Positions 9,104-18,627 of a stretch of 64,000 nucleotides of DNA are shown piece after piece. The number at the start of each line of letters is the position of its first letter. Positions within the stretch are counted from its first letter, which is position 1. The DNA is from Kordia sp. TARA_039_SRF. GTDB taxonomy: Bacteria > Bacteroidota > Bacteroidia > Flavobacteriales > Flavobacteriaceae. The notes under the pieces are model-generated. The model was not told the DNA's origin and searched no databases. It saw nothing but the letters and a program-made list of their open reading frames with translations. The stretch spans positions 91,143 to 155,142 of the forward strand of contig SMNH02000009.1 of the NCBI GenBank assembly GCA_006383075.2, in the 5' to 3' direction. The position numbers were made by a program, and so were the translations under genes.

Positions 9104-9976
9104 ATGGCAAAAGACAAACAAAAAAGGCAGCGACTCAAAAAGAAACTTTTGCACAAGTATCGGCTAGTCATTTTAAATGAAGATACGTTTGAAGAACGTA
9201 TTTCTTTTAAACTCACACGGTTAAATGTATTTGTATTGGTTGCTTTTTCGGCAATATTGCTCATTGTATTAACAACGTTTTTAATTGCGTTTACCTCTTT
9301 GCGAGAATACATTCCTGGCTATTCGTCAACTGCATTAAAGCAGAAAGCAATTAATTTGAATGAAAAAATTGACTCGTTAGAGCAAATTGTGCGTCGCGAT
9401 TCTGTGTATTTACATTCTATTCGAAATGTCCTTACGGGAGAAATAAAAAGCGAAAGCATTAACAAAGATTCATTGTACAAATCGTTTGAATTCGATCCTG
9501 AGCAAGTCAATCTGGCACCTAATAAGCAAGATTCGCTACTGCGTGAAGAAGTTGCGCAAGAAGACAAATACAACTTATTTGAAACTGCTACAGCTAAGGT
9601 CAATTTTAAGCTTTTTCCGCCTGTAAAAGGAGACATCACACAAAAATACAATCCGAAAGAAAAACACTTTGCCGTAGATGTAGTCGTACCCAAAGATACA
9701 CCTGTAAAAGCCACGGCTGACGGAATGGTCATTTTTTCCGAATGGACAGCCGCCACAGGATATGTCATCATCATTGAACATCCAAACAACTTAATATCGG
9801 TGTACAAACACAATGCATCTCTGACAAAACGACAAGGTGAATTGGTTACCGCAGGCGAAGTAATTGCACGAGTAGGAAATACGGGAGAATTAACCACAGG
9901 ACCGCATTTACACTTCGAATTGTGGAGCGAAGGATATTCTATTGACCCAGAATCGTTTATCGATTTTACACTATAA
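9104..9976 (+). CDS. M23 family metallopeptidase, membrane-anchored
   Basis: Predicted zinc-dependent peptidoglycan endopeptidase of the LytM/M23 family. The 290-residue product has a basic cytoplasmic start (MAKDKQKRQRLKKKLLHKY), one membrane segment at about residues 45-66, a short coiled-coil-like stretch (INLNEKIDSLEQIVRR), and a C-terminal M23 domain. The metal ligands are present: HxxxD at 188-192 (HFAVD) and HxH at 268-270 (HLH), so it should be active rather than a degenerate activator. Proteins of this build act at the inner membrane in cell-wall growth. It is divergent from tatA and is followed after 37 nt by the GH3 gene, probably starting an operon. Confidence 0.9.
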   Translation: MAKDKQKRQRLKKKLLHKYRLVILNEDTFEERISFKLTRLNVFVLVAFSAILLIVLTTFLIAFTSLREYIPGYSSTALKQKAINLNEKIDSLEQIVRRDSVYLHSIRNVLTGEIKSESINKDSLYKSFEFDPEQVNLAPNKQDSLLREEVAQEDKYNLFETATAKVNFKLFPPVKGDITQKYNPKEKHFAVDVVVPKDTPVKATADGMVIFSEWTAATGYVIIIEHPNNLISVYKHNASLTKRQGELVTAGEVIARVGNTGELTTGPHLHFELWSEGYSIDPESFIDFTL

Positions 9977-10013
9977 AAATGCATAGCTGAATTACGCAAA
10001 AAAGTACACACAC

Positions 10014-11513
10014 ATGAAATCAATCAAAGCTCTTTTAGCGAAACCTTTTGCAAAGTACATTCAACGAAAAGTGTCAAAATGGGCAAACAATCCTGTGCAA
10101 ACACAGGAAAAAGTTTTTCAAAAACTCATCAAAGACGCAGCGCATACAGCTTTTGGAAACGACCATGATTTTGCAAGCATTCATTCGCATGCCGATTTTG
10201 TAAAACGTGTTCCTATTCGCGATTATGAAGCTTTGCGTCCGTATGTAGATAGAGTTGTAGCGGGCGAAAAAGATATTCTCTGGAAAGGACAACCGTTATA
10301 CTTTGCCAAAACATCAGGAACAACTTCGGGCGCTAAATACATTCCTATCACCAAAGAATCTATGCCAACTCATGTAGAAGCCGCTCGGAATGCTATTTTA
10401 CTCTACATTGCGGAAACAGGAAATACCGATTTTGTAGACGGAAAAATGATTTTTCTACAAGGAAGTCCTGAATTGCAAGAAAAAAACGGTGTCAAACTCG
10501 GACGACTTTCAGGAATTGTAGCGCATTATGTGCCTGGGTATTTACAAAAAAACCGAATGCCAAGCTGGGAAACCAATTGCATTGAAGACTGGGAAACCAA
10601 AGTAGAAGCCATTGTGGATGAAACGCTGCATGAAAAAATGGCAATCATTAGCGGAATTCCGTCGTGGGTACAAATGTATTTTGAGCGGATTGAAGCGCGT
10701 ACGGGTAAAAAAATTGGCGAGGTTTTTCCGCATTTCAAGCTCTTTATTTATGGTGGTGTGAATTTTGAACCGTATCGCAACAAATTTGAAAATCTCATTG
10801 GTAGAAAAGTAGACAGTATTGAATTATATCCTGCCAGCGAAGGATTTTTTGCCTTTCAAAACCAGAAAGATGATAAAGGAATGTTGTTGCAGTTAAATTC
10901 TGGAATTTTCTATGAATTTATCAAAGCAGACGAGTTTTTTGATGAAAATCCAACACGAATCACGATAAAAGAGGTAGCAATCGGCGTGAATTATGTGATG
11001 ATTATTTCGTCCAACGCGGGACTTTGGGCATACAATATTGGCGACACTGTCGAGTTTACCTCTATAAAACCGTATAAAATCATTGTTTCGGGAAGAATCA
11101 AACATTTTATTTCGGCATTTGGCGAACATGTGATTGGAAAAGAAGTAGAACAAGCCTTGCACGATGCGTTACAACAATCGGGAGCAAGCATCAATGAATT
11201 TACGGTGGCGCCACAAATCAATCCGATAGAAGGATTACCGTATCATGAGTGGTTTATCGAATTTGAAAAAGAACCATCAGATTTAGAAAAATTTGCGGAA
11301 ATTATCGATGCGTCTTTACAACAACAAAACAGTTACTATTTCGATTTAATCGAAGGGAAAATATTGCAGCGCTTACAAATTACAAAAATCGAAAAAGATG
11401 GCTTTCAAAACTATATGAAATCCATTGGAAAATTGGGCGGACAAAATAAAATTCCTAGATTGTCAAACGATAGAAAAATAGCGGAATTGCTAACGAAACA
11501 CAAAAAAGCTTAG
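10014..11513 (+). CDS. GH3 auxin-responsive promoter family protein (acyl-adenylating enzyme)
   Basis: A 499-residue cytosolic member of the ANL-like GH3 superfamily, named after plant enzymes that join amino acids to jasmonate or auxin; the bacterial substrates are unknown. The ATP-binding motif KTSGTTSGAKYIPIT is near residue 98, the second nucleotide motif is ELYPASEGFFAFQ, and the third region contains VSGRIKHFISAFGEHV. Length fits the bacterial family. It sits between the M23 peptidase and DUF6909 genes; the latter starts 42 nt downstream, possibly from its own promoter. What it adenylates cannot be read from the sequence. Confidence 0.88.
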   Translation: MKSIKALLAKPFAKYIQRKVSKWANNPVQTQEKVFQKLIKDAAHTAFGNDHDFASIHSHADFVKRVPIRDYEALRPYVDRVVAGEKDILWKGQPLYFAKTSGTTSGAKYIPITKESMPTHVEAARNAILLYIAETGNTDFVDGKMIFLQGSPELQEKNGVKLGRLSGIVAHYVPGYLQKNRMPSWETNCIEDWETKVEAIVDETLHEKMAIISGIPSWVQMYFERIEARTGKKIGEVFPHFKLFIYGGVNFEPYRNKFENLIGRKVDSIELYPASEGFFAFQNQKDDKGMLLQLNSGIFYEFIKADEFFDENPTRITIKEVAIGVNYVMIISSNAGLWAYNIGDTVEFTSIKPYKIIVSGRIKHFISAFGEHVIGKEVEQALHDALQQSGASINEFTVAPQINPIEGLPYHEWFIEFEKEPSDLEKFAEIIDASLQQQNSYYFDLIEGKILQRLQITKIEKDGFQNYMKSIGKLGGQNKIPRLSNDRKIAELLTKHKKA

Positions 11514-11531
11514 AAATATCAAATTAACTTG

Positions 11532-11539
11532 TATTTTTG
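11532..11539 (+). promoter_or_regulatory. candidate -7 box for the DUF6909 gene
   Basis: TATTTTTG matches TAnnTTTG and ends 16 nt before the ATG at 11556. It would put the transcription start a few nt upstream of the gene and supports 11556 rather than 11529 as the start. No clear -33 element. Confidence 0.45.
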
Positions 11540-11555
11540 TGCGGAAAAACTTTTT

Positions 11556-13250
11556 ATGAGTAACATTAAAGTACACGAAAGAACAAGAGCCCAAGAATCA
11601 TCAGGAGCCATTGAACGTTTGTATATCACCATGCGCCATTTATTTAATCGCGGATTTTACAAGCCAATGGGCGTTTCTGGAGAAACGTTGCGCGAGTCTT
11701 TACTATTGTTACGTCCAGAAATCTACGGTTCTGTTGCTGATAAAAAGGCGGAAATCAATGGGTTAGCTTATGTGATTGATCGTTTGCCAGTTGGTATTGA
11801 AGAATGTCGCTTTATCAACTTAACATCTGATGAAGGATTTAAAAACTCACACTTTAAAGTCATCATTCCACCAAAAAGACGTAGAAATTGCTACCGAATT
11901 GACGAGGAGCAGATGAATATTGAAATCACGCGCGGTCGCTCAGAAATCTACGATATTTTAACGCATTTGACCTTTTTATTTATCGAATCACACAAAATTA
12001 GTGAACGTGTTTTAATCAGTGAAGATGGAGAAACTACGCGCGATTGGGTAAAATTGGCGCAAGCAGTTGATAAAAAGAAAAAGCTCACACAAGCAGAACG
12101 CGAAGTTGCCATTACGCATACCGCAAATATTTTAGGAAGAACTTTTGAAGAAATTTTAGACGCACACAAAACATTTTCGACTAAAGAAAATCCAGAGCGT
12201 TTTTTAAATATCATCTATTGGCTAGGAAAATTGGCTATCAAGGAAGTTACAACGGGTCAAAAAAGAACTATTACCTTTAGTCCGGTATTGCGTGAGCGTT
12301 TGGGACATCATATTCATGGAGAAGTTTGGGCAAACAACATCAAAAAAGTGCTCAAAGACCATCAATTATTGCACAGACCTATTCACATTATCAGTGCCAA
12401 TATGCACAGTGTGATGAACTCTATATTTGCTCCAAAATTGTTGCAAAAACAACTCAACACTACAGATGAGTTTGATATATTTGAAGCGTTGAGCGCTTCT
12501 AACAGCAATGCACTTCGAAATAAAGTAGAAAAAGAAGCGTTGAAGAAGGGAATGATGTATATCAAAGACGAATCAGGAACCAATATTGACGTGCAAATTT
12601 TTGATACCGCTAAAATAGATTTCAGCAAAACCTCGTACACCTGTTGCGCAGAAAGTGACGCTGAAAAACCTGTGTTATTTGTGATGGATTATGCCTTTGG
12701 CGAACAAGCCTATGAAACCATAGATGAGTTTTTAAAACCATACACGAGCGACGACCAAACCCAGAAAGAATACTTGAACGTAGCGTCAATTTCTATTATG
12801 GGAAAAGCGGGAATTTTAGAAGGAGGGAAAGGAGATATCATGATTCCATCAGCACATATATTTGAAGGAACAGCGGACAACTATCCTTTTAAAAACGAGT
12901 TGACCAAAGAAGATTTGGACGGTCATGGATTGCAAGTGTTTGAAGGCTCTATGATTACCGTTTTAGGAACTTCTTTACAAAATAAAGACATTTTAAAGTT
13001 CTTCCACGATTCTACTTGGAATGTGATTGGACTCGAAATGGAAGGTGCACATTATCAAAAAGCTGTTCAATCAGCTTCAAAAATACGAAGAAGTATTACA
13101 GAAGATGTAAAAGTACGATATGCGTATTATGCTTCTGACAATCCTTTAGAAACAGGAAGTACATTAGCTTCTGGCGGATTAGGTACCACAGGTGTAAAAC
13201 CTACCTATTTAATAACAAGAAAAATATTAGAACAACTATTTAACAACTAA
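11556..13250 (+). CDS. DUF6909 family protein with a nucleoside-phosphorylase-like C-terminus
   Basis: A 564-residue cytosolic protein. The ATG at 11556 is preferred because the in-frame ATG at 11529 is overlapped by a -7 box. I take it as DUF6909, a family common in Flavobacteriia with no assigned function. The N-terminal ~250 residues are mostly helical and charged. The C-terminal ~200 residues carry IGLEMEGAHY (E494-M495-E496) and, 32 residues later, YYASDNP (S527-D528), plus VLGTSL and GKGDIMIPSAHIFEGTADNY. The EMEG...SD pair is the nucleobase/ribose-binding signature of purine nucleoside phosphorylases and nucleosidases, so a nucleoside- or nucleotide-cleaving role is a reasonable inference. 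wzz starts 10 nt after the stop. Confidence 0.75.
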   Translation: MSNIKVHERTRAQESSGAIERLYITMRHLFNRGFYKPMGVSGETLRESLLLLRPEIYGSVADKKAEINGLAYVIDRLPVGIEECRFINLTSDEGFKNSHFKVIIPPKRRRNCYRIDEEQMNIEITRGRSEIYDILTHLTFLFIESHKISERVLISEDGETTRDWVKLAQAVDKKKKLTQAEREVAITHTANILGRTFEEILDAHKTFSTKENPERFLNIIYWLGKLAIKEVTTGQKRTITFSPVLRERLGHHIHGEVWANNIKKVLKDHQLLHRPIHIISANMHSVMNSIFAPKLLQKQLNTTDEFDIFEALSASNSNALRNKVEKEALKKGMMYIKDESGTNIDVQIFDTAKIDFSKTSYTCCAESDAEKPVLFVMDYAFGEQAYETIDEFLKPYTSDDQTQKEYLNVASISIMGKAGILEGGKGDIMIPSAHIFEGTADNYPFKNELTKEDLDGHGLQVFEGSMITVLGTSLQNKDILKFFHDSTWNVIGLEMEGAHYQKAVQSASKIRRSITEDVKVRYAYYASDNPLETGSTLASGGLGTTGVKPTYLITRKILEQLFNN

Positions 13251-13260
13251 TAAGAAGAAT

Positions 13261-14340
13261 ATGAGCGAAAATATTCAGAATACAGAAAATAACAAACCTG
13301 AAAAGTCTACTGAAATAGATTTAGGCGAATTATTTAGAATGATTGGACGCGGATTCAGTCGTTTGTTCGCGTTTATAAGCAATACCTTTTTAGTTCTTCT
13401 CGACTTGTTAATCAAGATGTTGATAATTTTTAGAGAGCATATATTAAAATTCATAATTGTTGGGGTATTGAGTATTATCGTAGGATGGTTTCTTGATTCT
13501 AGAAAACCAACAGTGTATGGGTCTAATATGATTATAAAAATAAATTATGAAAGTGAGCAGCAATTGTACTCAAACTTACAATATTACAATGGCTTAGTAG
13601 AACAATCTGATAGCACCGCGTTAGCTACGACTTTCGATATTACAGAAGATGAGGCAAATTCTCTTTTGGGCATATATATTGAGCCTATGACTACCGAATT
13701 GCAACTACTAAAACAATATGATCAGTTTATGAAAGATACTGATAGTGTAAACGTAGTAGGTCAAATCAATTTTGATAAATTCAAAAGAAATGTAGATCCA
13801 CTCACAGCTAAAACACATCGTATTAGAGTAGCTGCTTTGGAAAAAGGTATCTTCAAAAAACTAGCAGATAGATTAACATCTCTTGATGTAGAGAATGATT
13901 ATGTGAAAACACGTAAAAAAGTTCTCTATAAAACGCTCGAAAATGAAGAGGAAGCATTAAAAAAACGCTTAAAGACAATTGATACACTACGAGATGTGTA
14001 TAACAAAGCAATACGTAACGAGTCTAAAAAGACAAGTCAGGCGCAAACACAAATTCAAATGAGCTCTTCAGTCATTAAAACAAACGAACTGGAATTATTT
14101 AATTTAGACCAAGAAATTCTAAGCAGATTGGCTCAGATAGAAAGAGAAAAAGAATTAAATAAAAATACAGTAAATATATTGAGTACTTTTTCTGAAGGAG
14201 TTGAATTAAGAGATTTTCATGATAAGTATTTATACAAAATTCCATTTGTGACAATTGCACTGTTGCTAATTTTTATTCTATTAAGAGAATTAAACAAATA
14301 CCTAAATAACTACGCAGAAAAAAAACGATTGGATGCCTAA
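13261..14340 (+). CDS. Wzz-like polysaccharide chain-length determinant
   Basis: Inner-membrane protein of 359 residues with the two-helix layout of Wzz/PCP proteins: a cytoplasmic N-terminus of about 60 residues, a first membrane helix at 61-79 (ILKFIIVGVLSIIVGWFLD), a long periplasmic part with a coiled-coil-like stretch (about 220-320), and a second helix at about 325-343 before a short basic tail. Such proteins set polymer length with a Wzy polymerase. There is no C-terminal kinase domain, so it is not a Wzc. The last 8 nt overlap rfbB, placing it first in the polysaccharide operon. No strict family motif was seen, so the call is by topology and context. Confidence 0.78.
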   Translation: MSENIQNTENNKPEKSTEIDLGELFRMIGRGFSRLFAFISNTFLVLLDLLIKMLIIFREHILKFIIVGVLSIIVGWFLDSRKPTVYGSNMIIKINYESEQQLYSNLQYYNGLVEQSDSTALATTFDITEDEANSLLGIYIEPMTTELQLLKQYDQFMKDTDSVNVVGQINFDKFKRNVDPLTAKTHRIRVAALEKGIFKKLADRLTSLDVENDYVKTRKKVLYKTLENEEEALKKRLKTIDTLRDVYNKAIRNESKKTSQAQTQIQMSSSVIKTNELELFNLDQEILSRLAQIEREKELNKNTVNILSTFSEGVELRDFHDKYLYKIPFVTIALLLIFILLRELNKYLNNYAEKKRLDA

Positions 14341-15352
14341 AAACGCCATATTAATTACTGGAGGAGCAGGATTTATAGGAGCCAACTATATTCCGTATTT
14401 CTTGGAGCAACACCAAGACACCACGGTGGTTAATATTGACAAGCTCACGTATGCAGGTGACTTAAATAATTTGGCAGAAGCTGAAAATTATTCAAACTAT
14501 ACGTTTGTTCAAGGTGATATTTGTGATAGAGCTTTAATTGAAAAATTGTTTGAAACCTACGATTTTAAAGCAGTGATTCACTTTGCAGCAGAATCGCATG
14601 TAGACAATTCTATTGCAAATCCGGATGCGTTTATACAAACCAATATCTTCGGAACCTTCAATTTGTTGGATGTTGCTAAAAAACATTGGATGGATGGTCC
14701 AAATCAGGTAAAAGCAGGGTATGAAAACTGTCGTTTTCACCACATTTCAACCGATGAGGTATACGGAACGCTAGGAGAAACAGGGTTGTTTACCGAAGAC
14801 ACCTCGTATGCACCCAACAGTCCGTACAGCGCATCCAAAGCATCGTCTGATTTTATCGTACGCAGTTATTATCATACCTACGGAATGAACGTAGTTACGA
14901 CCAACTGTTCTAACAATTACGGACCCAAACAACACGATGAAAAGTTGATTCCAACCATCATCCGAAAAGCGGTTACAGGTGAAAACATTCCAATTTACGG
15001 TGACGGAAAAAACATTCGCGATTGGTTATACGTATTAGATCATTGTAAAGGAATTCACCTTGTGTATCAAACAGGAACAGCAGGCGAAACCTACAATATC
15101 GGTGGAAGAAACGAGCGTACCAACGTATATATTGCAAACACCATCTGCGAATTGCTTGACGAATTACGTCCAAAAGAAACCTCATACAAAGCACAAATCA
15201 CCTTTGTAAAAGACCGACCAGGACACGATTTTCGCTATGCCATTGATGCTAGTAAAATAGAAAACGAACTTGGCTGGAAAGCAGAAGAAACCTTTGAATC
15301 GGGCATTTTAAAAACGATTGAATGGTATTTGAAAAAATACGAAACAAAATAA
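14333..15352 (+). CDS. rfbB: dTDP-glucose 4,6-dehydratase
   Basis: Second step of dTDP-L-rhamnose synthesis: converts dTDP-glucose to dTDP-4-keto-6-deoxyglucose in the cytosol. The 339-residue extended SDR protein has the NAD-binding [11 protein letters not shown] at the N-terminus, ISTDEVYG (active-site Thr-Asp-Glu region) and YSASKASSD (catalytic Tyr and Lys), then [12 protein letters not shown]. It overlaps wzz by 8 nt and is followed by rfbA after 7 nt. All four rhamnose genes are adjacent in the order B-A-C-D. Confidence 0.96.
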   Translation: MPKNAILITGGAGFIGANYIPYFLEQHQDTTVVNIDKLTYAGDLNNLAEAENYSNYTFVQGDICDRALIEKLFETYDFKAVIHFAAESHVDNSIANPDAFIQTNIFGTFNLLDVAKKHWMDGPNQVKAGYENCRFHHISTDEVYGTLGETGLFTEDTSYAPNSPYSASKASSDFIVRSYYHTYGMNVVTTNCSNNYGPKQHDEKLIPTIIRKAVTGENIPIYGDGKNIRDWLYVLDHCKGIHLVYQTGTAGETYNIGGRNERTNVYIANTICELLDELRPKETSYKAQITFVKDRPGHDFRYAIDASKIENELGWKAEETFESGILKTIEWYLKKYETK

Positions 15353-15359
15353 GTTATAC

Positions 15360-16217
15360 ATGAAGGGAATAGTATTAGCCGGCGGCTCTGGCACACGATT
15401 GCATCCACTTACACTCGCAGTAAGCAAGCAACTCATGCCTGTATATGACAAACCGATGATTTACTATCCTGTTTCAACACTTATCAGCGCAGGAATTCGT
15501 GAAATACTGATTATTTCCACACCGCAAGATTTACCATTATTCCAAAAACTATTGGGCGATGGCACACAATTCGGCTGCGAATTTCAGTACGAAGTACAAG
15601 AAGCGCCTAACGGATTAGCAGAAGCGTTTATTATTGGTGAGCAATTTATTGGCGATGATAAAGTGGCGCTTATTTTAGGCGATAATATATTTTACGGCTC
15701 AGGATTGTCCAACTTATTACAAGCCAATAACAATCCTGATGGCGGCATCATTTACGCATATCACGTACACGATCCAGAGCGTTACGGAGTCGTAGAATTT
15801 GACAAAGAAGGCAATGCAATTTCTATTGAAGAAAAGCCACAACAACCAAAATCCAACTATGCGGTGCCAGGTATCTATTTCTATGACAATGAAGTAGTGA
15901 AAATTGCTAAAAACATTCAACCAAGTGGAAGAGGCGAGCTTGAAATTACAGATGTCAATCGTGTATATTTGGAAAAAGGAAAACTAAGCGTAAGTATTCT
16001 CGATAGAGGAACGGCTTGGTTAGATACCGGAACATTCAATTCATTGATGCAAGCTTCGCAATTTGTGCAAGTCATTGAAGAACGTCAGGGACTCAAAATT
16101 GGAGCTATTGAAGAAGCTGCGTATCGAATGGGATTCATCAACAAAAAACAACTAGATACATTGGCGGAGCCACTACTAAAAAGCGGTTACGGAAAACATC
16201 TATTAGAAATACAATAA
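15360..16217 (+). CDS. rfbA: glucose-1-phosphate thymidylyltransferase
   Basis: First step of dTDP-L-rhamnose synthesis: joins glucose-1-phosphate and dTTP. The 285-residue protein has the nucleotidyltransferase signature [11 protein letters not shown], then [23 protein letters not shown] and [10 protein letters not shown], all family hallmarks. The length is that of RmlA. It lies between rfbB and rfbC with 7 nt on each side, so the genes are probably translated from one message. Confidence 0.96.
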   Translation: MKGIVLAGGSGTRLHPLTLAVSKQLMPVYDKPMIYYPVSTLISAGIREILIISTPQDLPLFQKLLGDGTQFGCEFQYEVQEAPNGLAEAFIIGEQFIGDDKVALILGDNIFYGSGLSNLLQANNNPDGGIIYAYHVHDPERYGVVEFDKEGNAISIEEKPQQPKSNYAVPGIYFYDNEVVKIAKNIQPSGRGELEITDVNRVYLEKGKLSVSILDRGTAWLDTGTFNSLMQASQFVQVIEERQGLKIGAIEEAAYRMGFINKKQLDTLAEPLLKSGYGKHLLEIQ

Positions 16218-16224
16218 CTAGGTC

Positions 16225-16758
16225 TTGAAAATAACAAACACACCATTAGCAGGCTGTTTTGTCCTAGAACCTCAAGTATTTGGGGACGCTAGAGGAAGTT
16301 TTATGGAAAGCTATAACGAGCAAAAATTTCCAGCAAAAGTTCATTTTGTTCAAGACAATCAATCCGTTTCGCAAAAAGGAGTGTTGCGCGGATTGCACTT
16401 TCAAAAAGGTGAACACGCACAAGCAAAATTGGTTCGTGTTATTCGCGGAGAAGTATTGGATGTTGCGGTAGACATTCGTCCAAATTCTGAAACTTTTGGA
16501 CAACACTTTTCCATCATTCTCAATGCAGAAAACAACAAGCAATTGTTTGTGCCAAGAGGATTTGCACATGGTTTTGCCGTGTTGGAAGACGATACTATTT
16601 TCGCGTACAAATGTGATAATTTTTACAACAAAGAAGCAGAATCGGGCATCATTTACAACGATCCTGACATTGCGATTGATTGGATGTTGCATGAAGATGA
16701 AATCATGCTATCAGACAAAGACAAACTACTTCCAAACCTGAAAACGCTCTCGCTATGA
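16225..16758 (+). CDS. rfbC: dTDP-4-dehydrorhamnose 3,5-epimerase
   Basis: Third step of dTDP-L-rhamnose synthesis. The 177-residue cupin-fold protein begins MKITNTPLAGCFVLEPQVF and has GVLRGLHFQ (catalytic His region), DVAVDIRPNS and LFVPRGFAHGF. The start codon is TTG at 16225; the conserved N-terminus needs it, because the next in-frame Met is about 27 residues in. The stop overlaps the rfbD start (ATGA), which indicates translational coupling. Confidence 0.94.
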   Translation: MKITNTPLAGCFVLEPQVFGDARGSFMESYNEQKFPAKVHFVQDNQSVSQKGVLRGLHFQKGEHAQAKLVRVIRGEVLDVAVDIRPNSETFGQHFSIILNAENNKQLFVPRGFAHGFAVLEDDTIFAYKCDNFYNKEAESGIIYNDPDIAIDWMLHEDEIMLSDKDKLLPNLKTLSL

Positions 16759-17609
16759 AAACGGTTTTGGTCACAGGCGCAAATGGACAGTTAGGACAGT
16801 GTATTCAAAAAATACAAACACAGCATACGGATATTGACTTTCACTTTGCGTCGATTAACGAATTGGACATTACAGACACAAAAAAAGTACAAGAATTCTT
16901 TAAAAATCATTCTTTTGACTATTGTGTGAATTGTGCTGCGTACACCAATGTTGAATTGGCAGAAGACGAAGAGGAAAAAGCATATTTGGTCAACGCGGAA
17001 GCAGCAAAACATCTAGCGCAAGCGTGTAAAAAACACAACACAACACTCATCCATATTTCAACCGATTATGTGTTTGATGGTGAAAAAACGTCGCCATACC
17101 TAGAAACGGATGCAACAAATCCAATAAGCGTGTACGGTGCGTCCAAATTGAAAGGCGAACAATACATTCAAGAAGTATTTGATAATTATTTCATCATCCG
17201 AACGTCGTGGTTGTATGCAGAATTTGGAAAGAATTTCTACAAAACCATGGTACAAAAAGCCAAAGAAAAGGCAAATTTGACCATTACCACCGAACAAACA
17301 GGAACGCCAACCAACGCCAACGATTTGGCAGCGTTGATTGTAAAAATTATTCAAACGAACAATACCAATTACGGCATTTATCACTTTAGCAACGACGGTG
17401 AAGCCACTTGGTACGATTTTACCAAAGAAATCATTCAAAATCTTCATCTGGCGGAAGCCGATCAACCTTCCTTAAAGCCAGTCGCTACTTATAAAACCAA
17501 AGCCGCACGACCAAAAAATAGTGTGTTGGATAAAACCAAAGTCCGAAATATCATTGAAACGATTTCTTGGCAAGAAAGTTTGCGAAACCTCATGAAAAAC
17601 TACCAATAA
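16755..17609 (+). CDS. rfbD: dTDP-4-dehydrorhamnose reductase
   Basis: Last step of dTDP-L-rhamnose synthesis, an NAD(P)H-dependent reduction. The 284-residue SDR protein begins MKTVLVTGANGQLGQCIQ and has CAAYTNVELAEDE, HISTDYVFDG and the catalytic YGASKLKGE. It overlaps rfbC by 4 nt. The cysQ start follows directly, so rhamnose synthesis and cysQ form one unit. Confidence 0.96.
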   Translation: MKTVLVTGANGQLGQCIQKIQTQHTDIDFHFASINELDITDTKKVQEFFKNHSFDYCVNCAAYTNVELAEDEEEKAYLVNAEAAKHLAQACKKHNTTLIHISTDYVFDGEKTSPYLETDATNPISVYGASKLKGEQYIQEVFDNYFIIRTSWLYAEFGKNFYKTMVQKAKEKANLTITTEQTGTPTNANDLAALIVKIIQTNNTNYGIYHFSNDGEATWYDFTKEIIQNLHLAEADQPSLKPVATYKTKAARPKNSVLDKTKVRNIIETISWQESLRNLMKNYQ

Positions 17610-17613
17610 TTTG

Positions 17614-18414
17614 ATGCAAGAATATCTATATACCGCCATAAAAACAGCTGTACAGGCTGGCGGAATCATTATGGATATTTACGAAAATCAAATTGTAAAT
17701 GTGGAGACAAAAGCGGACAATTCGCCTGTAACGATTGCTGATAAAACTGCGAATGCATACATTGAAAAAGAATTGGCAATAACCAACATTCCTGTACTAA
17801 GTGAAGAAGGTGAACACGCGGCGTATGAAATTCGCAAAAACTGGCAACAATGCTGGATTGTTGATCCGCTAGACGGCACTAAAGAATTCATCAAGCGAAA
17901 TGGTGAATTTACGGTGAATATTGCGTTGGTTGAAGACGGAAAAGCCTTGTTAGGCGTCATTTATATTCCGGCCACAAAATCATTGTATTACGCTATTACG
18001 GCAGAACAAAAAGCGTATAAACTTACGTTAGACACACACAACATTATGCGTGATGCACTCAAAAATGCTACACAAATATTTGCCGCTGAAGAAAACGATG
18101 ATGAAATTACGCTGACCTCGAGTCATTCGTATACCAACAAAAAAGTGTTGGACTTAATCGATTCGCTTGAAACGGAAGGAAAAGAAGTTAATCTCATCAT
18201 GGCAGGAAGTTCGCTAAAATTTTGTCTTATGGCAGAAGGACAAGCGTCGTATTATCCGCGATACGCGCCCACAATGGAGTGGGATACAGCGGCAGGACAT
18301 GCCATTTGCAATGCTGTCGGATTGGAAGTCTACAATTTAGAAACCCAAAAACCACTAAAATACAACAAGGAAAATCTACTAAATCCGTGGTTTCTTGTTC
18401 GAAAAGTAGGTTAA
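17614..18414 (+). CDS. cysQ: 3'(2'),5'-bisphosphate nucleotidase
   Basis: Removes the 3'-phosphate from 3'-phosphoadenosine 5'-phosphate, recycling the by-product of PAPS-dependent sulfate transfer. The 266-residue product of the inositol-monophosphatase superfamily has VLSEEGEH, the metal-binding WIVDPLDGTKEF (D84 and D87) and PTMEWDTAAGHAIC near the C-terminus. ATG at 17614 was chosen over the adjacent TTG at 17611. In Bacteroidota, cysQ often lies beside rhamnose genes and a sulfate-activation set; here no cysD, cysN or cysC follows. The last ~70 nt are duplicated in decayed form at 21523-21591, beyond the next two genes. Confidence 0.93.
   Translation: MQEYLYTAIKTAVQAGGIIMDIYENQIVNVETKADNSPVTIADKTANAYIEKELAITNIPVLSEEGEHAAYEIRKNWQQCWIVDPLDGTKEFIKRNGEFTVNIALVEDGKALLGVIYIPATKSLYYAITAEQKAYKLTLDTHNIMRDALKNATQIFAAEENDDEITLTSSHSYTNKKVLDLIDSLETEGKEVNLIMAGSSLKFCLMAEGQASYYPRYAPTMEWDTAAGHAICNAVGLEVYNLETQKPLKYNKENLLNPWFLVRKVG
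18340..18410 (+). repeat. cysQ 3' end, intact copy of a direct repeat
   Basis: This stretch encodes the CysQ C-terminus (PLKYNKENLLNPWFLVRKVG). A second copy lies at 21523-21591. The last 50 nt match at 45 of 50 positions, and the similarity continues upstream with a 2-nt gap. Confidence 0.85.
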
Positions 18415-18627
18415 ATAACTGTGATTGAAGAACTGATTTTTAAACAAAAATAGCATTACTTATAATTTATTCGACTTCTTAATCTTTTACGCAGAGTATA
18501 TATCTTTTTTAGTATATTCGCGAAGTCTTAAGTAACAATAAAAACAGGCATTTAGCTATCTAATTTAAATAAGGCTTGATTGTTTTTTGAGTTAAAATGT
18601 TTTAAATCTGAATGTAAATAGACCAAT

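Noticed and set aside
9319..10023. 234-residue minus-strand open frame opposite the M23 gene
   Set aside because: Serine/cysteine-rich antisense translation with no family pattern; the plus-strand frame has intact metal ligands.
16264..16692. 142-residue minus-strand open frame opposite rfbC
   Set aside because: Cysteine- and phenylalanine-rich shadow of a well-supported rfbC frame.
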